Source of the DNA: Rubrobacter sp.
Lineage (GTDB): Bacteria; Actinomycetota; Rubrobacteria; Rubrobacterales; Rubrobacteraceae
Assembly (NCBI GenBank): GCA_016781775.1
Contig: JADDPR010000216.1
Coordinates: forward strand, 1-8,781
Length of the DNA stretch: 8,781 nucleotides
Direction of reading: 5' to 3'
Both the position numbers and the translations under genes were made by a program. This document shows positions 1 through 6,692 of the stretch, in pieces. Every line of letters begins with the position of its first letter. The stretch's first letter is position 1. Below the pieces are notes generated by a model. It saw only the letters and a list, made by a program, of their open reading frames with translations. It had not been told where the DNA came from and did not search any database.

Positions 1-47
1 ATGAGAGCCCCCTTCTCGGACGCTGGTGCACAAGAACCTCCACCGCG

Positions 48-1430
48 CTAAGCCTTCTTCTCCTTGGTGCCTTTACCCGCGCTGCCGCGCAGCCAGAGGG
101 TGGCGAGCATCGAGACGACGAGCGCGGCGCAGACCATGAGGAAGGCGTCGGAGAAGGGCGCTGCCCCGAGACCGTAGAGGGGGTTGAGGGCGTCGTCCCC
201 CGCCCGCTCCCTCGCGGCGAAGAACGCCCCGATCACCGCGGGTCCCGTCCCGCCCCCGAGAAAGAAGAGGCCCTGAAAGATCCCGAGCCCCACCCCGACC
301 TCCTCCCTGGGCAGGACGGCCTGGGCGGCGTTCGTGGTCGAGGAGTTGGCGAAGGCGAACCCGGAGCCGAACCCGAGCATCCCCAAAGAAACCAGGACCG
401 GGGAACCCCCGGCCCCGAAGGTAGAAAGAAAAAGCGCCGAGAGCAGCATGACCCCGAGCCCCGCGAGGATGAGGGGCTTGGCGCCCACCCGGTCCGAGAG
501 GCGCCCCGCGAAGGGGGAGAGGATGGCGAGCGCCACCGCCCCCGGCGCCAGCACCAGCCCCGCGCTCGCGGGGGAGAGGCCGTTGACCTCGGAGACCAGG
601 AGCGGCACGAAGACCAGGCTCGTCACGTTCGCGAGCATGGACGAGAACCCGACGACCACCGCCGCGACGTACGGTCCGTTCCGGAACAGGTCCGGCGGAG
701 CGAACGGGTGGGCGGCGGTCCTGATCCGCCACGTGAACCCCACCGCGGCGAACACCGACCCCGCGAAGCTCCCCCAGGAGGACGGCGAGCCGAACCCCTC
801 GACCTGCCCCTGCGTCACCCCGAACAGAAAAAGCCCCGCCGCCAGCCCGAGTAGCAACCCGCCCGGAAGGTCGAAGGAGCGCTCCCCGGAGGGCCTGGTG
901 TGGGGCAGCGCGAACCACGCTCCGACGACCAGCCCGCACGCCAGGACGAGAGAGGCGTAGAACAGCGACTGCCAGCCGGCGAGACCGGCCAGCGCCCCGC
1001 CCACGATCGGTCCCACGGCCGCCCCGACCCCGACGCTGGAGAGCACCAACCCCAGGGCGCCACCGCGCTCCCCGGGCGGCAGGAACCTCGCGACCGAGGC
1101 GCTCGCGAGCGCCGGTATCGCGGCGCCTCCCGCGGCCTGCAAGATCCGGCCGACCACCAGCACGACCAGGTTCGGCGCGAGGGCGCCGACCAGGGAGCCC
1201 AGGGCGAAAACGACGAGCCCCAGGGTGAACGTCGAGCGTATGCTGTACAGGTCCGAGACGCGGCCGTAGAGCGGGATGCCCACGGCGTAGACCAGGAGGT
1301 AGCCCGTGATCACCCACCCGACCTGACCCGCCGACGCCCCGAACTCCCGACCTATCACGGGCACGACCACGTTCACCATCGAGCTATTCAAGACCGTGAC
1401 GAAGACCGCCGAGATCAGAACGAGCAACAA
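48..1430 (-). CDS. DHA2-type MFS transporter (drug exporter-like)
   Basis: Integral membrane protein of the major facilitator superfamily, most like the DHA2 (EmrB/QacA) proton-driven multidrug exporters. The sequence is almost entirely hydrophobic segments, about 14 by eye. Near residue 55 the loop GRVSDLYSIRST corresponds to MFS motif A between TM2 and TM3, and the first segment carries the DHA2-like stretch NSSMVNVVVPVIG. A charged break, TRPSGERSFDLPGG, precedes the second half. Length (about 460-480 aa) fits the family. It is the last gene of a minus-strand cluster with a MarR regulator and a flavin reductase, an arrangement typical of regulated efflux or detoxification. The start is uncertain. 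The only usual start codon in frame is TTG at 1430, with no good ribosome binding site. The open frame continues upstream, and a strong GGAAGGAG sits seven bases before an in-frame ATC at 1490. The substrate cannot be told from sequence. Confidence 0.87.
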   Translation of the reverse strand: MLLVLISAVFVTVLNSSMVNVVVPVIGREFGASAGQVGWVITGYLLVYAVGIPLYGRVSDLYSIRSTFTLGLVVFALGSLVGALAPNLVVLVVGRILQAAGGAAIPALASASVARFLPPGERGGALGLVLSSVGVGAAVGPIVGGALAGLAGWQSLFYASLVLACGLVVGAWFALPHTRPSGERSFDLPGGLLLGLAAGLFLFGVTQGQVEGFGSPSSWGSFAGSVFAAVGFTWRIRTAAHPFAPPDLFRNGPYVAAVVVGFSSMLANVTSLVFVPLLVSEVNGLSPASAGLVLAPGAVALAILSPFAGRLSDRVGAKPLILAGLGVMLLSALFLSTFGAGGSPVLVSLGMLGFGSGFAFANSSTTNAAQAVLPREEVGVGLGIFQGLFFLGGGTGPAVIGAFFAARERAGDDALNPLYGLGAAPFSDAFLMVCAALVVSMLATLWLRGSAGKGTKEKKA

Positions 1431-1531
1431 CAGCCTCGTCGAGACCCGGCCTTCGCTTCCTTCGCCCGAGGGCGCGCGATTCTCCGCGATAACGGTTCTC
1501 CTTCCGGGGTGCGTCTTCCCTGGGGGCTTAC

Positions 1532-2142
1532 TCAGGCAGAAGCCCCGAGCACCGGCCCCGCGCCCTCCTCAAGCCCGAGCCTCGACGCCAGGTCCACGAC
1601 CAGCCTGCCTAGAGCCTCGAGCCGCCCGCCGTACCCGTCGTGGGTTATGTTCCCGTCGCCGTCCGAGCGCTCCCACGCCTGCGGCACGGCCACCATGAGC
1701 GGCGCGACAGTACCCCTGAGGGCGTGCACGACGTTCACTAGTGCCCCGGTGGTGTTGGCCCCGGCCATCTCCCCGCCGGCCGTCGCGATGATCCCCACGA
1801 CCTTGCCGTCGAAGTAGGGCCTCTCGTCCCGGCTCAGAAACTGCGCGAAGTCCAGCGCGTTCTTTGTTACCCCTGCGAGCGTCCCGTGATACGCGGCGGT
1901 GCTGAGGATCAACGCGTCGGCCCCGCGCATCGCCTCGACGAGACGCCTCGCACCGTCTCCGTACTCCGCGAGCGGCTTCCCGGGCTCGTACATCGGCAGG
2001 GCGAGCTCCCTGAGGTCCAACAACTCGACCTGTGCCCCGGCGTCCCTCCCGCCCCCAGCGCCCGGCGGAGCGCCCCGAGGCTCGACGAGCCTTCGCGCAG
2101 CGTCCCCCCGATACCGACCACATTCAAACGTCCGTCTCCCAT
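1532..2142 (-). pseudogene. NADPH-dependent FMN reductase, single-base frameshift
   Basis: Flavodoxin-fold NAD(P)H-dependent FMN reductase family, which reduces flavin or quinone-like substrates in the cytoplasm. The N-terminal part starts at ATG 2142 after a GGAG seven bases upstream. It reads MGDGRLNVVGIGGTLREGSS, the glycine/serine-rich FMN phosphate-binding loop of the family. The rest lies in another frame, from about RDAGAQVELLDLREL to the stop, and includes AAYHGTLAGVTKNALDF, the usual second flavin-contacting motif. Joining the frames needs one extra base within the G-rich tract at 2044-2056. The rejoined protein would be about 203 aa, close to the family length. Either the gene is broken or the tract was miscounted in sequencing; the neighbouring DUF5519 gene has the same kind of lesion. 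It lies 41 nt downstream of the marR-like gene and upstream of the MFS gene, probably in one transcript. Confidence 0.8.
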
Positions 2143-2183
2143 AATGTTCTCCACACGAATACGAGTGTCTGTAAATCGCCCGT

Positions 2184-2630
2184 CTAAACCGCGCCGAGGT
2201 TCTCTCTGACGCGGGAAAGGAGCCCCTTGAAGAGGGTTTTTTCTTCTTCGCTCATCCCTCCGAACGCCCGGTCCTCGATCCTCCGCCACAGGTCCTCGAC
2301 GGGGCCCCGGAGGTCGCGTCCCCCCTCCGTCAGGTAGACCCCGAAGCTGCGGGCATCCTCCGGGTCCCGGCGTCTCTCCAGCAGGCCGCGGGTCTCCATG
2401 CGGCCGAGCATCCGGCTGATGGTCGGGGGCTCGACGCCGAGCCGTTCGACGAGCTCGCCCCCCTTGAGGCCGTCTTCCTCCCAAAGCTCCAGCAGGACCA
2501 TCTCCTGGCCTACGTGCAGCCCGACCTCCTGGAGCGCCGCCCCGACGCTCGCCCGGTGCACCTTGCAGGCCTTCGCCAGCGCGAAGCCCGCCGTCTCCCC
2601 GATACCGCCCGACTTGCCGGCCCCGATCAA
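2184..2630 (-). CDS. MarR-family transcriptional regulator
   Basis: Small winged helix-turn-helix repressor of the MarR family, expected to act as a dimer. From TTG 2630 it is 148 aa, normal for the family. The recognition region is GGELVERLGVEPPTISRMLG (about residues 57-76). It is followed by METRGLLERRRDPEDARSFG, the family's wing with the DPxD signature, and by a C-terminal dimerisation helix rich in Trp, Arg and Glu. The frame stays open further upstream, but that part is not MarR-like and overlaps the preceding gene. TTG 2630 overlaps that gene's TGA (TTGA), which suggests translational coupling. There is a single cysteine (residue 22), so a two-cysteine redox switch is not indicated. 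It probably controls its own operon, including the flavin reductase and MFS exporter, through the palindrome at 2973-2984. Confidence 0.88.
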   Translation of the reverse strand: MIGAGKSGGIGETAGFALAKACKVHRASVGAALQEVGLHVGQEMVLLELWEEDGLKGGELVERLGVEPPTISRMLGRMETRGLLERRRDPEDARSFGVYLTEGGRDLRGPVEDLWRRIEDRAFGGMSEEEKTLFKGLLSRVRENLGAV

Positions 2631-2967
2631 CCCTTCCCCCGATCCACGAGCCGCTCGTAGTTCATCCGAAAGAGCTCCAACGCGCCCTCGACGTCCCCTT
2701 CGTCCCTTATGCGATAGCTTGTCCACCCGGTCTGCGGCAGGACGTGATGCTCCCATGCCTTTCCGGCCGCCACGAGCTCCTCGCGCACCCTGACCGGGAA
2801 CGGCAAATCCGCCAACCGGTCGCCATGCAGGTGGCCGATCTCATGCCCCGAACCCGAAACTCGACCTCGTTGAACCTGTGCGGCTTCGACTCCACCCCAG
2901 GCCAACCCTCCAACTCCCACCCGATCCTCTCCGCTATAACACCCGCAACCACCATCTCACTCGCCAA
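2627..2967 (-). pseudogene. Luciferase-family (DUF5519) small protein, single-base frameshift
   Basis: Resembles the short bacterial luciferase-domain (DUF5519) proteins, whose biochemical role is not established. The N-terminal half, in one frame, ends around EGWPGVESKPHRFNEVEFRV. The C-terminal half, in another frame, reads HEIGHLHGDRLADLPFPVRV, then HHVLPQTGWTSYRIRDE and ALELFRMNYERL, the conserved tail of this family. One extra G in the run of four at 2846-2849 would fuse the halves into VRGHEIGHLHG, a continuous family-like sequence of 113 aa from TTG 2967 or 109 aa from ATG 2955. Neither start has a convincing ribosome binding site. The gene is the first of the minus-strand operon, directly behind a near-consensus promoter, and its stop overlaps the start of the marR-like gene. 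The frameshift may be real or a homopolymer sequencing error. The family assignment rests on remembered motifs. Confidence 0.7.
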
Positions 2968-2972
2968 GACAT

Positions 2973-2984
2973 TTAGCTGGCTAA
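2973..2984. promoter_or_regulatory. Candidate MarR operator (TTAGC-2-GCTAA)
   Basis: A perfect inverted repeat, TTAGC then two bases then GCTAA, stands out in an AT-rich patch of a GC-rich region. It extends nearly symmetrically by two more bases on each side with one mismatch. It lies 4-15 bases past the -10 box of the minus-strand promoter, over the predicted transcription start near 2981. A repressor bound there would block initiation. MarR proteins typically bind such short palindromes in their own promoters, and a marR-like gene is in this operon. The assignment is inferred. Confidence 0.5.
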
Positions 2985-2987
2985 GTA

Positions 2988-3015
2988 ATTTTAGACTTCG
3001 TTACGGCGATGTCAA
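2988..3015 (-). promoter_or_regulatory. Sigma70-type promoter of the DUF5519-marR-reductase-MFS operon
   Basis: On the minus strand a perfect -35 TTGACA (3010-3015) is followed after 16 bases by TAAAAT (2988-2993), close to the consensus -10. Transcription would start near 2981, about 14 bases before the first possible start codon at 2967. It sits in the short gap after the AEC permease stop and is the best -35/-10 pair seen in the window. Confidence 0.7.
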
Positions 3016-3023
3016 GGTGGGGG

Positions 3024-3941
3024 TCAGGAGGGGTTCAGGAGGGCGAGGAGCACGGAGACGGTAACGACGGAGATCGAGGTCGAGACGAGGATGGCGCTCG
3101 AGGTCCGTTCGACGTAGGTGTCGTACTGGCGAGCGACGATAAAGACGTTGGCGGCGATGGGGAGGGCGCCCCCGAGGGTGGAGGCGGTCGCCCAGAGGGG
3201 GTCGACATCGAAGACGACTGTGGCGGCGAGCCACAGGGCGGCGGGGTGGACGAAGAGCTTGAGGGCGGTCATGTAGGAGACCTCGGCCGTGCCGGAGACG
3301 GAGCGGCTCGCGAGGGTGGCGCCGAGGGCGAAGAGGGCGCACGGTCCCGTCGCTGCGGCGAGCAGGTCCAGAAAACCGGCGACGGGCCCCGGTAGCTCAC
3401 CGGGGCTGAGGGCGGAGAACAACAGCCCCGCGAAGATCGAGACGATGATGGGGTTGCGGGTGAGGGTGGCGAGGGTCGTGCCGACGTTTCCGAGTGTGCT
3501 CCCTCCCGCGCCCTTGCCGGCCGTAATGATCGCCATCGCGATCGGGATGAGGAGCACGCCGTCCACGATCAGGCCCACCACTATGGGGACCGCGGCCTCG
3601 TTGCCCAGCGCCGTGGAGATCAAGGGTATCCCCATGTAGCCGGTGTTCGGGAGGACCGCCGCAAGCCCCAGCACCGCCGCCTCTCCCTTTCCGACTCCGA
3701 AGAGAGCCCTGCCGCCCAGAGCGGCGAGCCCGAAGAGCACGAGGCTCGTCGAGGAGTAGGCTAGGATGAACGGTAAGTTCAAGACCTCCCCGATCGGCGA
3801 GGACGACATCAGGGAGAACAGGAAGGCCGGCAGGGCGAAGTAGAAGACAAAGGAGTTTAAGCCCGAGGCGCTCTGAGCATCCAGTATCTTCAAGCGCGCC
3901 GCCCCGTAACCGCAGAAGATCAAGGCGAAGAAAGGCAACAC
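3024..3941 (-). CDS. AEC (auxin efflux carrier)-family permease
   Basis: Integral membrane permease of the AEC family, whose bacterial members export or import small organic acids and related metabolites. The protein is about 305 aa, the family size, with two blocks of about five hydrophobic segments and a central linker. Typical features are GLNSFVFYFALPAFLFSLM near the N-terminus, and VLPNTGYMGIPLISTALGNE around residue 95, which matches the conserved N-x-G-x-G/P-x-P region of the first half. SALSPGELPGPVAGFLDLLA follows, then GPCALFALGATLA, the matching motif of the second half. GTG 3941 is the first usual start. The frame is open for seven more codons (CTG-ATA-GCT and on), and the encoded residues look like the beginning of TM1, so the real start may be an unusual codon such as CTG near 3962. 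It ends just before the operon promoter and is probably a separate transcript. Its substrate is unknown. Confidence 0.85.
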   Translation of the reverse strand: MLPFFALIFCGYGAARLKILDAQSASGLNSFVFYFALPAFLFSLMSSSPIGEVLNLPFILAYSSTSLVLFGLAALGGRALFGVGKGEAAVLGLAAVLPNTGYMGIPLISTALGNEAAVPIVVGLIVDGVLLIPIAMAIITAGKGAGGSTLGNVGTTLATLTRNPIIVSIFAGLLFSALSPGELPGPVAGFLDLLAAATGPCALFALGATLASRSVSGTAEVSYMTALKLFVHPAALWLAATVVFDVDPLWATASTLGGALPIAANVFIVARQYDTYVERTSSAILVSTSISVVTVSVLLALLNPS

Positions 3942-4122
3942 CGTGTCGAGGATGGTAGCTATCAGAGATCAGCCTTAGCGATCAGTCCGCGAACACCATG
4001 CCGAACGCCAACGTGCGGGTTCGACGCCGCACCAAGGACGTACACGGTCCCTTCGCGATGATAGGGCTCTCCACCAGGCAAGGGGGTTCTTGCTGATGGT
4101 CGACCGCTAATAGCCGACGGCT

Positions 4123-5160
4123 CTAAACGACCTGGATGCCAGGCTCTTCGACGACCTCGCCGACGACCTCTGCGGTCTCCCCACGCTCCCGGAGGGCGCG
4201 CACGTAACCTTCGGTCTCTGCCGGCGGGGCCGAAACGAGGAGACCGCCGCTCGTCTGCGGGTCGTAGAGGGGGAGGAGGGCGTCTTCGTTCACGCCGTCG
4301 GCGGTGACGTAATCTCCCAGGTAGCTCCGGTTGTTCTTCAATCCGCCCGGGTAGTGACCCTCGGCGGCGAGCTTTCGGGCCCGCTCCCAGACCGGCACGT
4401 TGCCCTTGCGGATCACCGCGCCGACGCCGGTCGCCTGGAGGACTTCGGCGAGGTGGCCGAGGAAGCCGTAGCCCGTTACGTCCGTGGCGGCCGAGGCCCT
4501 GATCTCCCCGAGCGCCTCGCCCGCGGCCTTGTTCAGGCGTGCCGCCGTCTCGACCGCATCCTCTATCTCGGCCTCGGAGACGATTTCCCTTTTCAAGGCG
4601 GTGGTCAGGATGCCGAAGCCAAGAGGCTTGGTGAGGACGAGTTTATCGCCGGGTTTCGCTCCGGTGTTCCGTACCACCCTGTCCTCCTCGACGAAGCCGG
4701 TGACGGAGAGTCCGTACTTCGGTTCGTCGTCCTGGACGGAGTGGCCGCCGAGGAGGCGGGCGCCGGATTCTTCTATCTTGGAGTTGCCGCCCTTCAGGAT
4801 CTCCTTGAGGATCGAGAGGTCGAGGGAGCCGGGGAAGCCGACGAGGTTCATCGCCGTGATCGGCCTTCCGCCCATCGCGTAGATGTCCGAGAGGGCGTTG
4901 GCCGCCGCGATCTGGCCGAAGCGGTAAGGGTCGTCCACGATCGGCGGGAAGAAGTCGACGGATTGCAGGAGCAGGCCGCCGCCGAACGGCACGTATCCCG
5001 CGTCGTCCCGCGTCTCCATACTGCTCACGAAGCCGTCGGCCGAGGGCGAACCCGGCGCCAGCTCTCCGAGTACCTGCTCCAGGACCCCTGGAGCGAACTT
5101 GGAGGCTCAGCCCGCCTTCTGTGAGTACTTCGTCAGCCTGATGCGCGTCTTCTCATCCAT
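4123..5160 (-). CDS. selD: Selenophosphate synthetase, itself a selenoprotein (Sec18)
   Basis: Makes selenophosphate from selenide and ATP, the selenium donor for Sec-tRNA formation. The true start is ATG 5160, giving 345 aa. It reads MDEKTRIRLTKYSQKAG, then UGA as codon 18 (5107-5109), then ASKFAPGVLEQVL. This matches the family N-terminus (E. coli LTQYSHGAGCGCK), with UGA at catalytic Cys17 and Lys21 matching catalytic Lys20. The second Cys of GCGCK is Ser here. Downstream, ETRDDAGYVP, SVDFFPPIVDDPYRFGQIAA, ALSDIYAMGG, LLGGHSVQDDEPKYG, LTKPLGFGILTTALKR, TDVTGYGFLGHL and YDPQTSGG are all canonical. Starting at GTG 5028, as a stop-to-stop reading would, loses the active site. A perfect SECIS-like hairpin follows the UGA at 5076-5094. 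A TATACT box ends 8 bases before the ATG, so the mRNA is probably leaderless. Sec variants of SelD are known in several bacteria, so the protein needs its own product to be made. Confidence 0.95.
5076..5094 (-). promoter_or_regulatory. SECIS hairpin of selD
   Basis: On the minus strand GCTCCAGG and CCTGGAGC form a perfect 8-bp stem closing a GGT loop. The stem begins 13 nt after the UGA and the loop 21 nt after it. Read with a slightly larger loop it shows GGUC, as in the E. coli fdhF SECIS loop. Bacterial SelB recognises such a hairpin directly downstream of the Sec codon. The structure was paired by eye, not folded by program. Confidence 0.85.
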
Positions 5161-5167
5161 GCGTCCG

Positions 5168-5194
5168 AGTATACTACCCAATCCCCCGGTCCAA
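5168..5194 (-). promoter_or_regulatory. selD promoter, probably leaderless
   Basis: On the minus strand TATACT (5168-5173) ends seven bases before the A of the selD ATG, placing the transcription start at or next to the start codon. A possible -35 is TTGGAC (5189-5194, spacer 15) or ATTGGA (5190-5195, spacer 16). There is no Shine-Dalgarno before the ATG, which fits a leaderless message of the kind common in actinobacteria. The -10 is convincing; the -35 is weak. Confidence 0.6.
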
Positions 5195-5512
5195 TCCCTC
5201 CGAAAACCACGCCCCTGCCACCTCCTCCCGACCGTGCTAATCCACGTCCGACGGCGCTACATAGTCCCGTGCGGGCACCCGTATCGGCCCGCCCGATCGG
5301 GGCTGCCAGGTACCTTCGCCGCGCGGTGGACGAGGAGGCCCAACCGAAGGCAGGGCAGACGGCCACGGCACCCGGCTTCTTACGAACGGGATCGAGGTCG
5401 TCGAAGGGCCGGGTCTCGCCGGTACGCGAGGACCGTCCCTCGGGTCGGAGGCGCAAGCTCGCCCGTCGTCGGCCTCGGCGTTTGCCTGAGGCGTCGTCGA
5501 CGTGCTACGGTT
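5195..5512. other. Stretch with no recognised gene upstream of selD
   Basis: About 320 bases between the selD promoter and the hairpin series that begins near 5513. Open frames exist on both strands (for example minus 5237-5539 and plus 5269-5574). Their translations are arginine- and proline-rich, lack any recognised motif, and look like GC-rich chance frames. No tRNA cloverleaf was found, in particular no UCA-anticodon tRNA-Sec. No direct repeats stood out. Confidence 0.4.
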
Positions 5513-5648
5513 CGCCCCTGATAACTGTGAGTCCTTCATCCGCTGTCAGGCGCTGGTGGTGGTCGCCGAAGTAGGCGGCCGGGGACTCGACGCGTAAACG
5601 GAAGTTTGCGAGGCCGCCTCCATCCGGGGCGGCCTCGTCGTCTTTTTC
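5513..5648 (+). ncRNA. Candidate structured leader RNA / attenuator upstream of the tautomerase gene
   Basis: Four hairpins can be drawn in a row on the plus strand. P1 pairs CGCC and TGATA (5513-5523) with TGTCA and GGCG (5544-5552). P2 pairs GGTCGCC (5561-5567) with GGCGGCC (5574-5580). P3 pairs CGTAAAC (5593-5599) with GTTTGCG (5604-5610) around a GGAA tetraloop. The last is the terminator at 5610-5648. AGGCGGCC at 5573-5580 is exactly complementary to GGCCGCCT at 5612-5619 in the 5' arm of the terminator, so P2 and the terminator could be exchanged for an antiterminator. That is riboswitch-like architecture, but no known class was recognised and chance pairing is easy in GC-rich DNA. No clear promoter was identified in front of it. 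It could also be an independent small RNA ending at the terminator. Confidence 0.3.
5610..5648 (+). terminator. Rho-independent terminator
   Basis: GAGGCCGCC (5610-5618) and GGCGGCCTC (5628-5636) form a perfect 9-bp GC-rich stem with a 9-nt loop. After GTCGT and a C comes a run of five T (5642-5646). The T-run is on the plus strand only, so it stops plus-strand transcription. No coding gene ends upstream on this strand, so it ends an unrecognised RNA or acts as an attenuator for the tautomerase gene about 105 bases further on. Confidence 0.8.
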
Positions 5649-5753
5649 GGCCTACCGCCCCGTCGAACGGTTTCTGAGGGCCCGCCGGCTTCGGGGGCTC
5701 CAAATCTCGCGAGGTGGACCCGTAGCAAACACGGTTGTTCGGGAGGGAAGAAG

Positions 5754-6143
5754 ATGGCGCAGGTGAAGATCTACGGGCTAAAGGATCGGCTCGACCCCGT
5801 GAAGAAGGAACTGTCGGAGGTGATCCATTCGTGCGTGGTGGACGCGCTCTCGTTCCCGAAGGACAAGCGGGCGCACCGCTTCTTCGGGCTCGAAGCCGGG
5901 GACTTCTACTACCCAGCCGGCAGGACGGAGCGCTATACCATCGTCGAGATCAGCATGTTCGAGGGTCGCTCGGTCGAGGCGAAGAAACATCTCGTCCGTC
6001 TCCTGTTCGAGAGGGCGCAGAGCGAGCTAGGCTTGTCCCCTTCGGACCTGGAGGTGACGATAACGGAGACGCCGAAGCACAACTGGGGCTTCCGCGGTCA
6101 GCCCGGCGACGAGATCGGCCTGGACTACAAGGTCGAAGTCTAG
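5754..6143 (+). CDS. Tautomerase-family protein lacking Pro-1
   Basis: A 129-aa protein resembling the larger tautomerase-superfamily members (4-oxalocrotonate tautomerase/MSAD-like fold). Family-type stretches include QVKIYGLKDRLDPVKKEL, ALSFPKDKRAHRFFGLEAGD, FYYPAGRTERYTIVEISMFE, GRSVEAKKHLVRLLFERAQ and TETPKHNWGFRGQPGDEIGL. The start is ATG 5754, six bases after GGGAGGGAAG. The family's catalytic base is the N-terminal proline exposed after Met removal, but here the codon after ATG is GCG (Ala), followed by Gln. Unless another start is used, and none with Pro is in frame nearby, classical tautomerase activity is unlikely. It lies between the divergent selD and the Sec operon, with the terminator-bearing leader in front. 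A short hairpin without a T-run follows the stop. Its physiological substrate is unknown. Confidence 0.82.
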   Translation: MAQVKIYGLKDRLDPVKKELSEVIHSCVVDALSFPKDKRAHRFFGLEAGDFYYPAGRTERYTIVEISMFEGRSVEAKKHLVRLLFERAQSELGLSPSDLEVTITETPKHNWGFRGQPGDEIGLDYKVEV

Positions 6144-6235
6144 AAGCCGAGGAGGTCTTCTCCTATTCGGGGGCTGCACGGAAGTTGGATGGGGTCTTAT
6201 GCGCCCACGGGGGCGACCCCGATGCCTCTAGCGGC

Positions 6236-6241
6236 TATACT
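6236..6241 (+). promoter_or_regulatory. -10 box for a leaderless small ORF
   Basis: TATACT (6236-6241) is followed after six bases by ATG at 6248, nearly the same layout as the selD start (TATACT, seven bases, ATG). No good -35 hexamer is seen at 16-18 bases. A small hairpin, CGGGG with a GCGA tetraloop and CCCCG (6208-6221), occupies that place. Confidence 0.4.
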
Positions 6242-6247
6242 CTGGCC

Positions 6248-6331
6248 ATGACCATAGACCGAATCCTCATCTCGCTCGGTGTCCTGCTTCTGATCGTCGG
6301 GGCTGTGTTCGCCGCCATCACCTGGCTCTAA
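6248..6331 (+). CDS. Possible 27-aa single-pass membrane peptide
   Basis: A short frame from ATG 6248 to TAA 6329-6331 encodes MTIDRILISLGVLLLIVGAV and then FAAITWL. It has a charged N-terminus of five residues followed by one unbroken hydrophobic helix of about 20 residues. No Shine-Dalgarno is present, but the TATACT box directly upstream would give a leaderless mRNA. The frame ends in TAA and the composition is clearly membrane-like, unlike the arginine/proline-rich chance frames around it. It was not recognised as a known family. It could be a small stress-related membrane peptide, or a chance frame. Confidence 0.45.
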   Translation: MTIDRILISLGVLLLIVGAVFAAITWL

Positions 6332-6692
6332 CCCGGAGACCGCTACGGCCGTCCTCCTGGAAGAACCTCTCGGCCTCGGCCCCCAACCGCTTGACGGCAG
6401 TCGGGCGGAGCCCCGGGAGGTAGTGCCGGCGACGAGGCTGTCCCGTATCGGCGGGCTTGTGACGCACTCTCGCCTACCGAGGTGCTGGCAAACGACCCGA
6501 AGAGCTCGTTCGGCACCCATACGGAAGGGGCGCTTGGTCGTGCGCGCCGGTTCTGTGTGCTGCGGGTAGGGCGAGGTCGGAGGAGCCGTCGACTCGCTGG
6601 TCCACATAGTTCACTTCAAAACGGAGTTGGCGCTCGGGTACGATCCGCGAAGCTGGCGCCCGGCGCAAGCACGCGATCAACGTCACAGCCGT
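6332..6692. other. Intergenic region upstream of the selenoprotein operon, nothing recognised
   Basis: About 360 bases without a believable gene. Frames on both strands are low-complexity and share nothing with known families. It was searched for a tRNA-Sec: a CTTCAAA string near 6613-6621 has flanks that do not pair as an anticodon stem. The right end carries the promoter of the following operon. Confidence 0.4.

Noticed and set aside
4007..4037. T-arm-like stretch with GGTTCGACG between the AEC permease and selD
   Set aside because: The flanking 6-bp stem encloses an eight-base loop rather than seven and no D or anticodon arm is present.
3982..4122. Minus-strand open frame ending at TGA 3982 between selD and the AEC gene
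   Set aside because: About 45 codons, no ribosome binding site, and no recognisable family; it could be a gene remnant but cannot be supported.
4123..5028. Shorter SelD starting at GTG 5028
   Set aside because: It would lack the catalytic loop, whereas the frame upstream through the UGA matches the SelD N-terminus residue by residue.
5521..5610. tRNA-Sec or another tRNA upstream of the terminator
   Set aside because: A TTCAT string occurs, but no acceptor stem, no TTCGA-type T-loop and no pairing anticodon stem could be drawn.
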